NCBI RefSeq assembly: GCF_014356525.2
Contig: NC_052511.1
Span: 29,953,981-30,017,980 of the forward strand
DNA length: 64,000 bases
Direction of reading: 5' to 3'
Source: Nilaparvata lugens
Taxonomy: Eukaryota > Arthropoda > Insecta > Hemiptera > Delphacidae
Part shown: positions 42,937 through 54,242 of the stretch, piece by piece
How the letters are laid out: the number at the start of each line of letters is the position of its first letter
Position numbering within the stretch: the first letter of the stretch is position 1
Notes under the pieces: model-generated
Databases searched by the model: none
What the model saw: only the letters and a program-made list of their open reading frames with translations
What the model was told of the DNA's origin: nothing
Translations under genes and position numbers: made by a program

Positions 42937-45900
42937 ACGGTGTGAAACACACAAAAAAAATCTAATCAGGATATGTTACCATAGAGGCATTCTGTATGAT
43001 TTGGAGAGTCGAATTTCTGGATTGATAGTAGGATCCAATTTGGAGGGGGCCCTCTTCAAAAGGAATCTCTTTAATCATTCCGAAATCCAGCAAAATGTAT
43101 AACTAATTGAGATTTGTGGCAAGAGTCTTTAAAACTGTGGCAAGAGTCAGGACAAAACAATATGGGCGTGTCCACTTTTTAAGTAGGTACTAAAGATGGA
43201 CCGAGTATAATAATCTTGAATACTCCAATCACTTCATTGAGTCCCTGGTTATTTTCTTGGCAAACTCTAACAAGGGAAAACATTTAAAAGACATCATAGT
43301 TTTGATTGGTTCTATGTTACTATGCTGTTGTAAAATATGAAGTATGTTGATTATAATAGTAAAGGATGAAACTTTTTCACTCTGATGAATGTATTGAAAT
43401 CTAACTATCATTACTATAGAGTTGAGGGTGCAACATATTTTTAACAATATAAAGCAATTCAGTAGGCAATACTATTCTACATAGACTATGATTCAAAGAT
43501 AATAATGGTTGGAACTGCAACACTAGCGAGTCATCGGAGAGCAATGACACATGCTTGATGTACATTCCGTAGCTATGAAACTTTTCTATCCATTATTGTA
43601 TTCCAGCAGGAAATCTCTATCACTGAATTGTATTAAGGTGAACTAAAACGGAATCAGTTGAACTGAATAAACCTATGATAAGATTATAATTGTATTAATC
43701 ATGGAAGGTAAACTAATAAAGAATAGGGATATCAACAAAATAATATGAAATATAAAGCGAATAGAATATAGAATATGAGGCCTTAGACATTATTCTTATT
43801 ATTTTATGAATGAGAATATATTTTATCTATGTGTACTAACTCCTAACTATGTGAATGTATAATTCTTAACTATGAATGGATGAGTATTAAGCTATTGAAA
43901 ATGGTGAGCCACAAATGGCAATCACGTGCTCTCCTAAAAATTTAAAAATTGTAGATTTCTGTTATTTGTTGCAACACGTGCTCTGAACATATTGTATTTA
44001 AGAATATGAATGCTCGAAGAGCTAGAATAATGAAAAGAACCGTTTATCCAAACTATTGAGAATGCATTTGAATAGCCTACCTAGACAGACGCTGGGGCAT
44101 TATTCTTTTCAAAATAGTTTGAAACAAAATCATTCTTTCCTAGAAATTTGCCAACAGCATTCCTAACATCAGTCACAGACACGTTTACAATAGAAACCAC
44201 ATGGCCCACTGTGTTTTGTGTCAACCCTTGTATATATCTATAGCATAAGTTGATGGCAGGTAAATGAAGATTGTGAATAGCAATATAGATATATAGTTAG
44301 GAGAGAAGTAAATATAGATATGTAGTTTTCAATGTAACCATGTGGTCAGCATATGCTATAATTTTACCACATGGTCAGCATATGAATATTATTGAAGCAA
44401 TTATTTGATGATCAGTTTTTTGAATGGTGATCACATAAAACGATAAACATGATATATGAGTGAATGTATTTATAAATTAGGTCATGAAGTAGATTAGGCT
44501 GTATGTATAAAGTATTCAACAAATATAATGTTGTACAATAAATTATAATTTAATAATTATTATAAGCTAATTAAGTTTGTTGAATCCGAATTCATAGGCT
44601 AAGGACAAATTTGTGAATAGAATAAATTAGGTATATTTGAATTCAATTTGTAAGCAGAATATTAGCTGATGAGTTTGAGGGTAGGCGGAGCTAGAGGGCG
44701 AAGGGTGATGAGGGGTGGAAAATCGTGGTTCTAGTATATAAACAGGCAGACCATGTCTTGCGAGTTAGTTGCTGGGAGTTGCTGTGAGTTTCTGTGAGTC
44801 TTAGTCTCTTGGATTTTGGACAGTGTTCAGTGTAGGAGTGAGTTTTTGGTTTCAGACTTCAATTATCCTATAGGGAATTGACTGAGCCAGGTAAAGATTG
44901 TATTTAGAATTTTCAATTTTTCTCATTTCAAATCCACACCACCCCACCCTAAAAAGCCCAAATGAGTATATCAAATTTTATGGCATTATAGTAAAGAGCA
45001 AACTTAATTATTACTTCTCTTTAAATTCATATCTAAAGACACAATCTTAATTAATTTCTTGAAGCTTACAGTTGAAATTCACTTCTAAGCACAAATAATA
45101 GTTTTCTAAAGCAAGGCTCCCCTAATCATATTCATTCTTGAAAATTTTCTTATTTTTGACTATAATCATATTTTTAACTAGAGTTGTTCAATATTTTGAT
45201 TTAATTACTTATATTTCAAGTGACCTGATAAAAGTAATAAGAACTGTTTGTTAAATTTTGTTGTATAAAATTAAACTTGAACTGTAGTACTTTCGAAAAC
45301 TCCCTGATCTTGTATATTTTGAACCATTACTATACGTAAATCAATTTTATAAATTCTCTTAAATTCAAAGTTTACTAATAAATTCATAATTAACCTTTGT
45401 TTTGCCTTTCACTTTATACATTTCCTTACACACGACCCTGATCTATCTATCTTTATCTTTTTCTTCAATACTATTATTAGTTCAGTGAGTGAAATATAAG
45501 TATCCACACAGTGAGTGAAATTATAGTAAAGTAACTATTTTATCAATTCATAGTAATTGATTGGCGCCGGGAAGAATACCGTATAGAGTGAGGGAGTTCG
45601 AAACCCACTCTAAACAAAGACCGTCAGTGGGAAAGAGTTCAATGGGTATAGTATAGAATATTATGATAAATCGTCTTATGCTAAATAACTTATTATTATT
45701 AGAGACTTCACATACATACATTGCTACATAGGATATTATGACTGTTGATAACTTCAAAAATTGATAATCACCGATTTGCCAAACAATCAATTATCTACTA
45801 CCGTGAGAAAACTGTACAATCATTTCATTTACCGCGAGTATGCAGCCGATTAATGAAATAAAATTAAACCCAATTCACCTACCTAAATATATTTAAGATT

Positions 45901-47333
45901 ACGAAGTTAATAACATAATTTAATGACTAATCTAGTTGTGCAAGTTATTTACATTCCGGAATTTCTTCTATATACATTATATTGTCACATAACAAAATCT
46001 TTGACTAATAAACCCTTCATGAACCCGTAATGAATCCTTCTAACAAATACGGTAAATATCTTTAACATAACTCTTTTTCTCTTTCCTCCTTCTCATTCAT
46101 TAGGAATCATCTTGTTGAGTGTATAGAGACAAGGCTATAGAGTGGCGCCATACTCAAAAACTTATCCAATTATAACTCATGACAAAAAATCTTGTCTTCA
46201 ATAGACTGATCTGTTTCCATTTTTTTTCTGATCTGTTTCGGATATTTCTCAACATGACTCAAGCGTGATTTTGCATTATAATATTCCAGTAGGAAACCTT
46301 TATGACAGAACGCTAGTCAAAACAAAACTATGATCGAGTGCCAGGCTATTATTTATCGCAAACTCAAAGTACATGACATTTTCTCTAAACACTGGAAGCA
46401 TAATTCTCAAGGCATGATTTAATAATATGAAAATTCAGCTGGAACAATTATCTTAGCATTGGACTGCTACCGCTTGACTTCTGATTATCAACGTTATTGA
46501 ATTTACCAATACACTAACACATTAATAGGCTACTAATACACTATTACTGATTCTCAAGTTCACTGACATTTTCAACCTTACTGGAGCCTCACATGATTAT
46601 TTCTCAACAATAAACTTCATATCCAACTAGTTTCAATTACTCTACTAGATCTCAAAACATCCCAACTTATTCACATGGAAAACTTGATTGCAATTTTACT
46701 ATTCATCATTAAAAAATTTATCATTTCATTAAAGATTTTCCTATTTTTATTTTATTTATTAATTCTTTTTGACTACTTATCTCTAAAGGGTCTTACTACT
46801 GTTAATTACCTCAACTTAATTTTCCCAACAAAAATTCTATTTCCTTTTTGACACGAATTTTCCTACATATTTCTACCTTATATCCCCATTTAAATTTTAA
46901 ATCAACCTTTCAACTCTCAACTACAGAATAATTTAAACTCATTTTTAACTCAAGAGATTTTCCCTTTTCATTTCAAATTCAACTAGAAGAATTTCACTGT
47001 TAATTTTATTTCAATTCAACCCGTTCAGTACTGTTCCATTATTTATTTCTAATTTCACTGATAACCATTTTAACATTACCTAGGTACTCGAAAAAGTTTC
47101 TCTGTTATTTTATTTGTATACCTTAACTAATCACTTTAAATATTCATTGTCTAAAACTTTCAATTCTCGTTACCATACTAAATTTATAAGCAACTTTCAT
47201 CTCAATAATACCTTCTTTTTTTCTATTATTACTTGTGATTTTGCGGCTGTCTTTCCTACCAAACATTAACAAACCTTTTGACTGGGCTTCCCTAAACTGC
47301 ATTACGCTGATTGTTTTCCTTACAATCACTACG
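42937..47333. other. LTR element interior, non-coding
   Basis: 4.4 kb of AT-rich sequence without supported ORFs. Within 44330-44390 the motif CCA(C/T)(A/G)TGGTCAGCATATG is repeated. Around 44730-44890 there is TATATAAACAGGCAG and a series of GAGTT(A/G)(G/C)T blocks resembling a promoter and leader. A TGGCGCC motif at 45562 is described separately. Confidence 0.45.
45562..45580 (+). other. Candidate tRNA primer-binding site
   Basis: TGGCGCCGGGAAGAATACC begins with TGGCGCC, the usual start of primer-binding sites complementary to tRNA 3' ends. The upstream kilobase holds a TATATAAA and could be a solo or truncated LTR of another, plus-strand retrotransposon. No partner LTR found. Confidence 0.25.
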
Positions 47334-47366
47334 AAGACTCACTAAATAATAATTTAATAATAATTT

Positions 47367-47394
47367 CTCTGGATGTTGGACGACACATCCAGAG
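47367..47394 (-). other. 3'-terminal stem-loop of LINE-H
   Basis: CTCTGGATGT and ACATCCAGAG form a perfect 10-bp stem around an 8-nt loop. On the minus strand it is followed directly by the AAATTATTATTAAATTATTATT tail. A hairpin at this spot is a plausible recognition site for the element's reverse transcriptase, as known for 3' ends of several LINEs. Confidence 0.6.
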
Positions 47395-47671
47395 GAGTTT
47401 ATTCATAAATTCATACATTACATATTTTTTTCATATATTTTCAATAATATAACAATATTCAGTGTTTACAAAAATGATACCTCACTATATAATATATGTG
47501 TCGAGGTTATCATCAAATTAATACTAATTTATGCTACAACAGATAATACAAAAATTCCAAAAATCTAAAACTATATCTATTACCCTAAGCATCACCTAGT
47601 ACAAAGATACTAAACCGAGGTACTATTTTCTACATATAAATTACCTTATTTAAAAAGAATACTGCTTAAAT

Positions 47672-50600
47672 CTAAATCCTACTTACTATTAGTTCCTCAC
47701 TACTTTGTATCCCAATACTGAATAACCAATGTCTAATTTTTCTTTTGAACCTATTGAAATTTTCCTCTCCTTTGATTTCTAATGGTATTCTATTAGATAT
47801 TTTAGGCCCTAAATATCCTAGTGATCTTTGCCCAAACGCTGTATTCATTCTTGGTACTTCTTGATTGTAACGTTCTCTTATTCTAGTATTATGGCTATGA
47901 TTTATGATATGGTTCCTATTTTGATATTTTTCATATACCCTAATAACAATAATATATACAATTGCCTAACGCTGAGTACTCTATTTTCTATAAATAATTC
48001 TACAGTTGAAAACTGGATTTCCCTGTTTCCCATTATTTTCAAAATGCGTTTTTGAGTTTTAAATAATGGATCTATAAAACTGAAGTTAGCTGCACCCCAA
48101 ACTAACAGACCGTACCTTAAAAGAGATTCAACTAATGTTAAGTATACAGTTTTTAACATTTCTTTGTCTATGATACGCCTTAATTGATAGAATTTGTATA
48201 TAAGCTTCCTTATTTTGGCAGTTGTATATGTTATGTGTTTGTTCCATTTCAATGAATCATCTACTATTATTCCTAAATACTTTATATTGTCTGAGCGTTC
48301 TATTAGTGGGCAATTACAATTATTGTTACAATTTCTATCACAATTATGGAGCCTCATTGTTGTCATGTGTGGTTTTGTGCTATTTGTTAAAGAAAAAGTT
48401 AAAAATTCTGTTTTTTCTGAATTCAATGACAATAAGTTATTTCTTAACCAACTAGTGATTTTTGTGAGTTCTATCTCTGCTGTTTGGAACACTTCTTCCC
48501 AGTTTTTTCCTTGAAAAAGGAGTGCTGTATCGTCAGCAAAGGCTATAACTCTACCTTGAATTTGAATGGAGCACAACTCATTTGCAAAGATCGAATACAA
48601 AATTGGTCCTAAAACTGTTCCTTGAGGTATTCCAAACTTCATGGAGCCCTCTGCACTCATATGGTTCTCAACCTTTGTTTTTTGCTGTCGATTGCTGAGG
48701 TAGGATCTGAACCATTCAAGTGGCACTCCTCTTATACCTATTGCCTCAAGCTTTTTTATTAATAAGTCATGGGAAACAGAGTCGAAGGCCTTTGCTAAAT
48801 CTAAAAATACTGCTAGACATTTATTCTTTTCCTCTAAATTGCTAGTTACAAATTTTGATAATTCTAGTACAGCTAATTCTGTACTTATACCTTTGCGGAA
48901 GCCAAATTGGTTAGGAGAAAGAATATTATTAATTTCTAAAAAGCTTATTAATCTTGATTTAACTAGTTTTTCTAAAATTTTTGATACATTGCTAATCAGT
49001 GAAATAGGTCTATAATTACTAATAATTAGTTTATCGCCTGCTTTATGTATAGGTCTGACACAGATTTGCTTCATTGCTCTTGGAAAAGTACCATATAACA
49101 AGCTCAGATTAAAAATATGAGTTAAAGGCTTAGAAATTAAATCTTTTATTCCTTTCAAGGTCCTGTTATCTAATCCATCTAGGCCTGGTGCACTATTGAT
49201 GTGTAAAGAATCAATTGTGTTTATTATTTCCTTTTCATCTATGGGGAAAAGAAACATATTACTCTGTACATGCAATTCTGGTACATTATCTGCTATAATT
49301 TCGTTAATATTTTTATTCAGACTCTCAGATATTTTGTTAGCCATACTCTCTCCAATATTAACAAAGAAATTATTCACATGACTCAATAGTTCTCTAGGAT
49401 TATCTTTCAGTGTGACTATGTCACCATTAATTTTCAAAGCATTCAGTTGTATATCCTTTTTCTGATCTGAATCTGTAGCATCCTTGATTATTTTCCATGT
49501 CTTTCTTACATCATTGTTTGCTTCATTTAGTTGCATCTTGAAATAATTTTCTTTTGTAGTTTGGATGAGTGACGTCAGTGTATTTCTGTATCTTCGGTAG
49601 TAGTTAGCGAGTTCTCCGTTCTCTGGGTCCAGTTTCCTTCTTCTATTTAGAGAATCCCTTGTTCTTATAGCTGAGATAAGTCCTCGTGTTATCCACGGTT
49701 TTATGCTCTTGATCCTCTTCTTTTGTCTGTAATGATGTGTATTGCTCTCCATATGTTTTTGTAGAATTTCTAGGAACTTTTCGTAAGCTGAGTCTGTGTT
49801 ATTTGACTCAAAAACCTCCGTCCATTGTTCCACTCGCAGTCCTCTCCTCAAGCCGTTCAAGTTGACAGATTTACAGTTAGATGAGAGTTGACAGTTAGTT
49901 GAGCTCTGTTCATCCCCATTTGTTCTGTCTAACTGATGTTCTTCCAGTCCAAGAATTGTACTGAAGTGGTCTGTGATACTCGAGTGATACACGATTGGAT
50001 GGATTTTACTTTTACAGTTGGTCAACATATGATCCAAACAAGAAGACGTTCCCGCTGTTACTCTGGTAGCCTTTTTAATGCAGTTCTTCAAACCGTGTTC
50101 ACTCAATAAGTCGTGATAATCATCAAGTTGATAATGCTGATGTGGCTGTAGCGTATTAATGTTGAAGTCTCCTGCGCAAATAATAAGTTGACCTCTCAGT
50201 CTACCAAGCACTGTTTCAAAGTCCTCTAAAAACTCTGTTATGCTGGCGTAGGAAGGTGATCTGTACACTGCTAATATATTATATCTCTCCTTTGATGTTT
50301 GAAGTCGTAGATGAAGAACGTTGGCCTGTCTGATATTTAGTTCTACCGATTGTACATTGAGATTTTCCTTTGCATATACAATTACTCCATCATTTTGAGT
50401 ACGATTATTCAAAGAGTGAAAAATATTGTAGTCCTTCAGTTGCTTCTGTGTATAATCTCTTTTGATCCAGCATTCTGTTAGTATTATTATATCGAAATCA
50501 TGGGACATATCCTGTAGTTGAATCATCAGGTCATCGAAGTTCTTCCTAATACTTCTGATATTGAGAGAAAATACAGTTATATTAGAGTGTTGAAGAGCAA

Positions 50601-50700
50601 CGTGGAGTTGTTGTTTATCCTCAATCACACTGTCCTCTATCTCATCCACGGAATCAAGTTCATTTGCCACATCCAGCACGTTATTATTACTCATCATCAT
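47672..50700 (-). CDS. LINE-H ORF3: APE endonuclease plus reverse transcriptase
   Basis: Nicks target DNA and reverse transcribes the element RNA. Endonuclease blocks: VFSLNIRSIRKN, IIILTECWI, LIICAGDFNIN (about residue 177), SSITDHFSTI (about 238). Reverse transcriptase blocks: IRPIHKAGDKLIISNYRPISL, FLDLAKAFDSVSHD (motif A, about 635), IPQGTVLGPILYS, AFADDTALLF (catalytic FADD, about 720), then SEKTEFLTF. A Cys-rich insert (CDRNCNNNCNCP) lies before IKYLGI. The long frame stops at 47902 (932 aa). A one-base shift near 47950-47985 connects to a further conserved tail (YGYLGPKISNRIPLEIKG-like) that stops at 47672-47674, so this copy is slightly broken. Clade: Jockey/CR1-like. Confidence 0.9.
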
Positions 50701-52624
50701 ACTTATTCATACGCACCCCTCCATGCTTGTTCTCCTCTATTTTCCTCTGCCATCTCATTATATATTTATCATCAAAGCTTAATGTGTTTTTTATAAGCAA
50801 TGATATGAGATCATTCTCCGCTGTTGTTAGATAGTTGAAACTATGAGTGTGCCTACTGAGTGCTACAATCACATGACTTTCACTGTTATAGATCTCTAGA
50901 TCCTTTGAATTTGTCCTCACTAGAATAACATTTCTATAAGTAAGACCTTGTGCTTCGTGTATCGTGTGAATTTTTATTGTTTTATCAATCCTGTCACCTA
51001 GTAACTCTTGAATAATTTTTTTCTCATTCTGCGTGTATGTTAATACAAGTGTTTCTGGATCAAGCTGTGGAAGACCGCCGTTAAAGATGGTCTTCCTAAT
51101 TGAGCGAAGAGTTCCACTAGTTGTTTCAATTTTACCATAGAATTTGGATAGTGCGCAGCATACATCGATCGGACATCTTCTAGTTAAAGTCACTTTCCGT
51201 GTGGGCTCACAAAAAACTGAAGGATGAGACCATCTAACTTTCAGTCCACTCCTTTCGATGTAAGGAATCTGTTTAGAATCACCAAGTAGGAAAACTTCGG
51301 AGCATCCTGATAATTTCGCAATGAAACCAATGTAGCCAGCATGCATCAGTACAGCCTCATCTATAAAGACACGATGATATTTCTTGCCCACTCCATTTAT
51401 AATGAAAGATGAAACGTTTCTGTAATCTGATCTTATTATCTTTCTACAGTAATCCTTACCGTACTTATGAATGACAGCCTCTCTGATGTCTTTGATTCCT
51501 GCTCTTGTTTGACTGAGAACTAAATCTATTCCTGGTTTATGCTGGTTCAGTATTTCAAACGTCTTTCCACACCCTGGCACACCATCTATCCACGTAATAT
51601 TAGGAAGACTTGAAGCAGAAATGTCAATTGATGATATTTTCTGATACAGCTCACCGTTTAACATGAGTTGTGTATCTCTACTAACAAGAATGTATTTTTC
51701 TTTTGTTAAGAATCTTTTATTACTCTCGTTGAATTCCACGTAGGTTCCTTCGTTATCCAAGCAGAAGCCCATTCTATAACTTTTTCTAGTTGGCCATAGA
51801 AATGTTCTTAGATTATTATCATAAATATTCATCTCTTTACGCTTTATCTCTATTAGGTACGAATAAGAGCTCAATAAGTTTTTTTTTGTAATGTTAGTCA
51901 GAATTTCATAGTAAATAATAGAATTTATCTGATCATGTTGACTCAGAAGATTTCTGAGCTCCAGCATACTATTTATAAATTCATGTTTGGGTGGTTTTTC
52001 AGGTAAGTATCCCGTTGGACATGGTTTCTCATTGTTTTTCTCTTCTGGAATATTTAAAAATGTAAGATTATTTATACCCTTGTAGTAAAACACATATTTA
52101 ATATGTTTTGTTGCCAAGACAGTACTTAAGAGATCAATACAAGATACATCAGCCATGGTTCCAAAAAAATCAATTCCAACTGTCAGAGCTTGTTTATCTG
52201 AAGCCCATTCATCGATCATAGATAGTAATATTTCTAGATTGGAAAGCAAGTTACTATTATCTGTCAATAAAAACAAATTGAGTATTTTCAATGTCTCGTC
52301 GAATTTCACCGACGCATCAATTTGCTTTGTTTGTGAAAATATAGTAGTTAGACTATTGAAGTAATCAATGCTCATACATTTCCTATTTACTATGGTAGCA
52401 ATGCCCTTGGAAATATTTACTTTTCCGTTTTTTACGCTGGCGAAGGAAATATTCAGGTCAGTGTAACCTCCAAAATTAAATACGAGTGATGTCCTACTTT
52501 TTGATCTTTGTTGAACTCTACATGTATAATTCAAATTACCTAAAATTTCATTAATATCCATCACAATATTTCCAGTCTGATTTATTATTTTTTGAGAACA
52601 ATATATATTTTTAAACAATCCCAT
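50687..52624 (-). CDS. LINE-H ORF2: virus-type superfamily 1 RNA helicase
   Basis: All SF1 motifs of the alphavirus-like viral helicase family are present. Numbered from an upstream in-frame TTG at 52639: I GVPGCGKT (353-360), Ia LVLSQTRAG (373-381), II FIDEAV (425-430), III LLGDSKQIPYI (451-461), IV TLTRRCP (484-490), V THTIHEAQG-type block IHTIHEAQGLTYRNV (557-571) and VI VALSRHTHS (592-600). QIPYI, RRCP and VALSRHT closely recall helicases of plant virga-like and insect nege-like viruses. The first 340 residues match nothing I know. I place the start at ATG 52624, which overlaps the ORF1 stop by 14 nt; the stop overlaps the ORF3 ATG by 14 nt. The gene is open throughout with no missing catalytic residue, so it was probably functional when inserted. 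Likely role: unwinding element RNA or RNA-DNA duplexes (inference). Confidence 0.93.
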   Translation of the reverse strand: MGLFKNIYCSQKIINQTGNIVMDINEILGNLNYTCRVQQRSKSRTSLVFNFGGYTDLNISFASVKNGKVNISKGIATIVNRKCMSIDYFNSLTTIFSQTKQIDASVKFDETLKILNLFLLTDNSNLLSNLEILLSMIDEWASDKQALTVGIDFFGTMADVSCIDLLSTVLATKHIKYVFYYKGINNLTFLNIPEEKNNEKPCPTGYLPEKPPKHEFINSMLELRNLLSQHDQINSIIYYEILTNITKKNLLSSYSYLIEIKRKEMNIYDNNLRTFLWPTRKSYRMGFCLDNEGTYVEFNESNKRFLTKEKYILVSRDTQLMLNGELYQKISSIDISASSLPNITWIDGVPGCGKTFEILNQHKPGIDLVLSQTRAGIKDIREAVIHKYGKDYCRKIIRSDYRNVSSFIINGVGKKYHRVFIDEAVLMHAGYIGFIAKLSGCSEVFLLGDSKQIPYIERSGLKVRWSHPSVFCEPTRKVTLTRRCPIDVCCALSKFYGKIETTSGTLRSIRKTIFNGGLPQLDPETLVLTYTQNEKKIIQELLGDRIDKTIKIHTIHEAQGLTYRNVILVRTNSKDLEIYNSESHVIVALSRHTHSFNYLTTAENDLISLLIKNTLSFDDKYIMRWQRKIEENKHGGVRMNKYDDE

Positions 52625-53795
52625 AATTAGTCTTTTCAATCAATTGCTGCAATGATTTCTGGTGGCTAGGACATTGTGGATCGTGAACTTTATGATTTGA
52701 TGGCTTTTTGTTCTTCTTACAATTGCTACATATTGCTTCCTTGGCGGTATTTGGACAATCTTTAGTACTATGATCTTCAGCACAGTGACCGCAGACTTCA
52801 CTTTCTTTTTTGCAATACTTTGAAACGTGACCAAAGCACTGGCACTTGAAGCACCGTTGAACCGAAATAAAGTCATTTAACCTGCAAGAAGTCATGTCGA
52901 CAAAGACTCGTTTCCTATTTATTAGAATTCTTCTTATCTCGGGCTCACATTCAATGATCCAATGAACTACTTCCTTGTTCTTTGGTCCAACCTTGTAGAG
53001 AGGCTTACATCCGTTTAAAAATGATTCTTTTCCTAGTTCAGAGATAGCAAAGTTTTTGTTGAAAATACTCTCGGCTAGTTCCTCTTTGCTTAAATCACTA
53101 GGGACATCGTAAATTATTAAACGTGGCTTCCTATTCTGTGGTTCAACTATTTTCAAATTTTTCATATTTCCAGTCTTCAACGCCTCATTTTCAATGATTT
53201 TCTTCTTGTCCTCTTCCGAATTCAGAAAAATCATGAGGCCACCTCCTCTAACATTCACGGTCTTTTTAACTCTAATATCGTCTTTGTTTTTGATATTCTC
53301 CCGCAATACATTTTTAATAATTCTACTGTTTTCCACTTCGTTCAGGACTGGTTTGACTGGCTGCAACATAACTATATGCTCCTGTGGTTGTAGTTTCCTA
53401 ACATTGTTCCCTGCAACTTTATTGTCCTTCAATTTTCCTGGCAACTGCACCATATCAGCATAGCTTAACATAGGCCTACTTTCACTTTGTTTCATAGTGT
53501 CTACCGCCTTATTTATATTTTTAAGGGACTCCTGAATACCCTTATTAGTGTTTCCGAGCCCTGCCGCTAGCTGTGAAATTGTCACTGACCTTGTTTCTAG
53601 TTTGACGATTGTTTCCGACAATTCATTAGTTATTGAAATAAATCTGTCGAAATCAGCCCTCAGAACTTTTCTTTTTTCAAATTCCGCTTCCGCCCATAGA
53701 TTAAGTTCGTGCTTTATCTGCTTTAAAAGTTCATAATCCTTTGAAAATTCATTGCTGATTACCTTTGATGTAGATTGCTCTGCTGGTTTCTCCAT
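52611..53795 (-). CDS. LINE-H ORF1: Gag-like zinc-knuckle protein
   Basis: Binds element RNA. 394 residues from ATG 53795, intact. The N-terminal third is helical. A central RRM-like region includes VNVRGGGLMIFLNSEEDKKK and RLIIYDVPSDLSKEE, then VHWIIECEPEIRRIL. C-terminal zinc knuckles lie at about residues 315-375 (RCFKCQCFGHVSKYC, then VCGHCAEDHSTKDC, then a CSNCKKNKK...H...C block). This is the layout of Gag-like ORF1 proteins in Jockey/R1-type LINEs. The stop TAA (52613-52611) lies downstream of the helicase ATG in another frame. Confidence 0.9.
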   Translation of the reverse strand: MEKPAEQSTSKVISNEFSKDYELLKQIKHELNLWAEAEFEKRKVLRADFDRFISITNELSETIVKLETRSVTISQLAAGLGNTNKGIQESLKNINKAVDTMKQSESRPMLSYADMVQLPGKLKDNKVAGNNVRKLQPQEHIVMLQPVKPVLNEVENSRIIKNVLRENIKNKDDIRVKKTVNVRGGGLMIFLNSEEDKKKIIENEALKTGNMKNLKIVEPQNRKPRLIIYDVPSDLSKEELAESIFNKNFAISELGKESFLNGCKPLYKVGPKNKEVVHWIIECEPEIRRILINRKRVFVDMTSCRLNDFISVQRCFKCQCFGHVSKYCKKESEVCGHCAEDHSTKDCPNTAKEAICSNCKKNKKPSNHKVHDPQCPSHQKSLQQLIEKTNYGIV

Positions 53796-54242
53796 TGTAG
53801 GGGACTCCTGGACCTGTCCTGAAGATGATGATTGCTCCTGCTCTTCTCCCTAGAGAAATCTAGAAATACTTCTAGATTTCGGTTTACGTTATTCTACTGA
53901 CGAGCTCCATAACTCTCGAATGAACCAGACCGTTTACTAGATACAAAAGAAATCTTAGCTCACACCATCTTCGGTGCCTTTCGCTAAAATTATACAATTC
54001 CACCGTACAAATTTGCAAGGTTAGTCATAGCTAAACTCCTTGATTTGTTACATGGACAGCTTTCGGGCAGTGCTCCATTCTCTCTGGACACGGACCTACA
54101 CTTTCGCCGATTACCTAAATTCAACAACAACACACATAGGCAGGACATCCCCGTGTCCTCCTCTAAATCTTGAGTCTCAACTAAACAAAAAAATTCCCCA
54201 CAGCCTACAGGAAACGTCACCAACACAACGGATCTTTACACT
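53796..54242 (-). promoter_or_regulatory. LINE-H 5' UTR
   Basis: About 447 bp between the candidate target duplication and the ORF1 start, beginning AGTGTAAAGATCCGTTG on the minus strand. It presumably holds an internal promoter. A short inverted repeat TCTAGAAATACTTCTAGA lies at about 53859-53876. Confidence 0.5.

Larger units (their letters stand above)
47334..54242 (-). mobile_element. LINE-H: three-ORF LINE with a viral-type helicase
   Basis: A nearly complete minus-strand non-LTR retrotransposon of about 6.9 kb: 5' UTR of about 450 bp, ORF1 (53795-52611), ORF2 helicase (52624-50687), ORF3 endonuclease-reverse transcriptase (50700-47672), 3' UTR with a stem-loop and a TTA-rich tail. ATCACTACG flanks both sides (47325-47333 and 54243-54251) as a candidate target duplication. 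ORF1 and ORF2 are intact; ORF3 has one frameshift near its end. It lies in the same orientation inside an LTR element, but its enzymes are of non-LTR type, so I treat it as a nested insertion. Confidence 0.87.
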
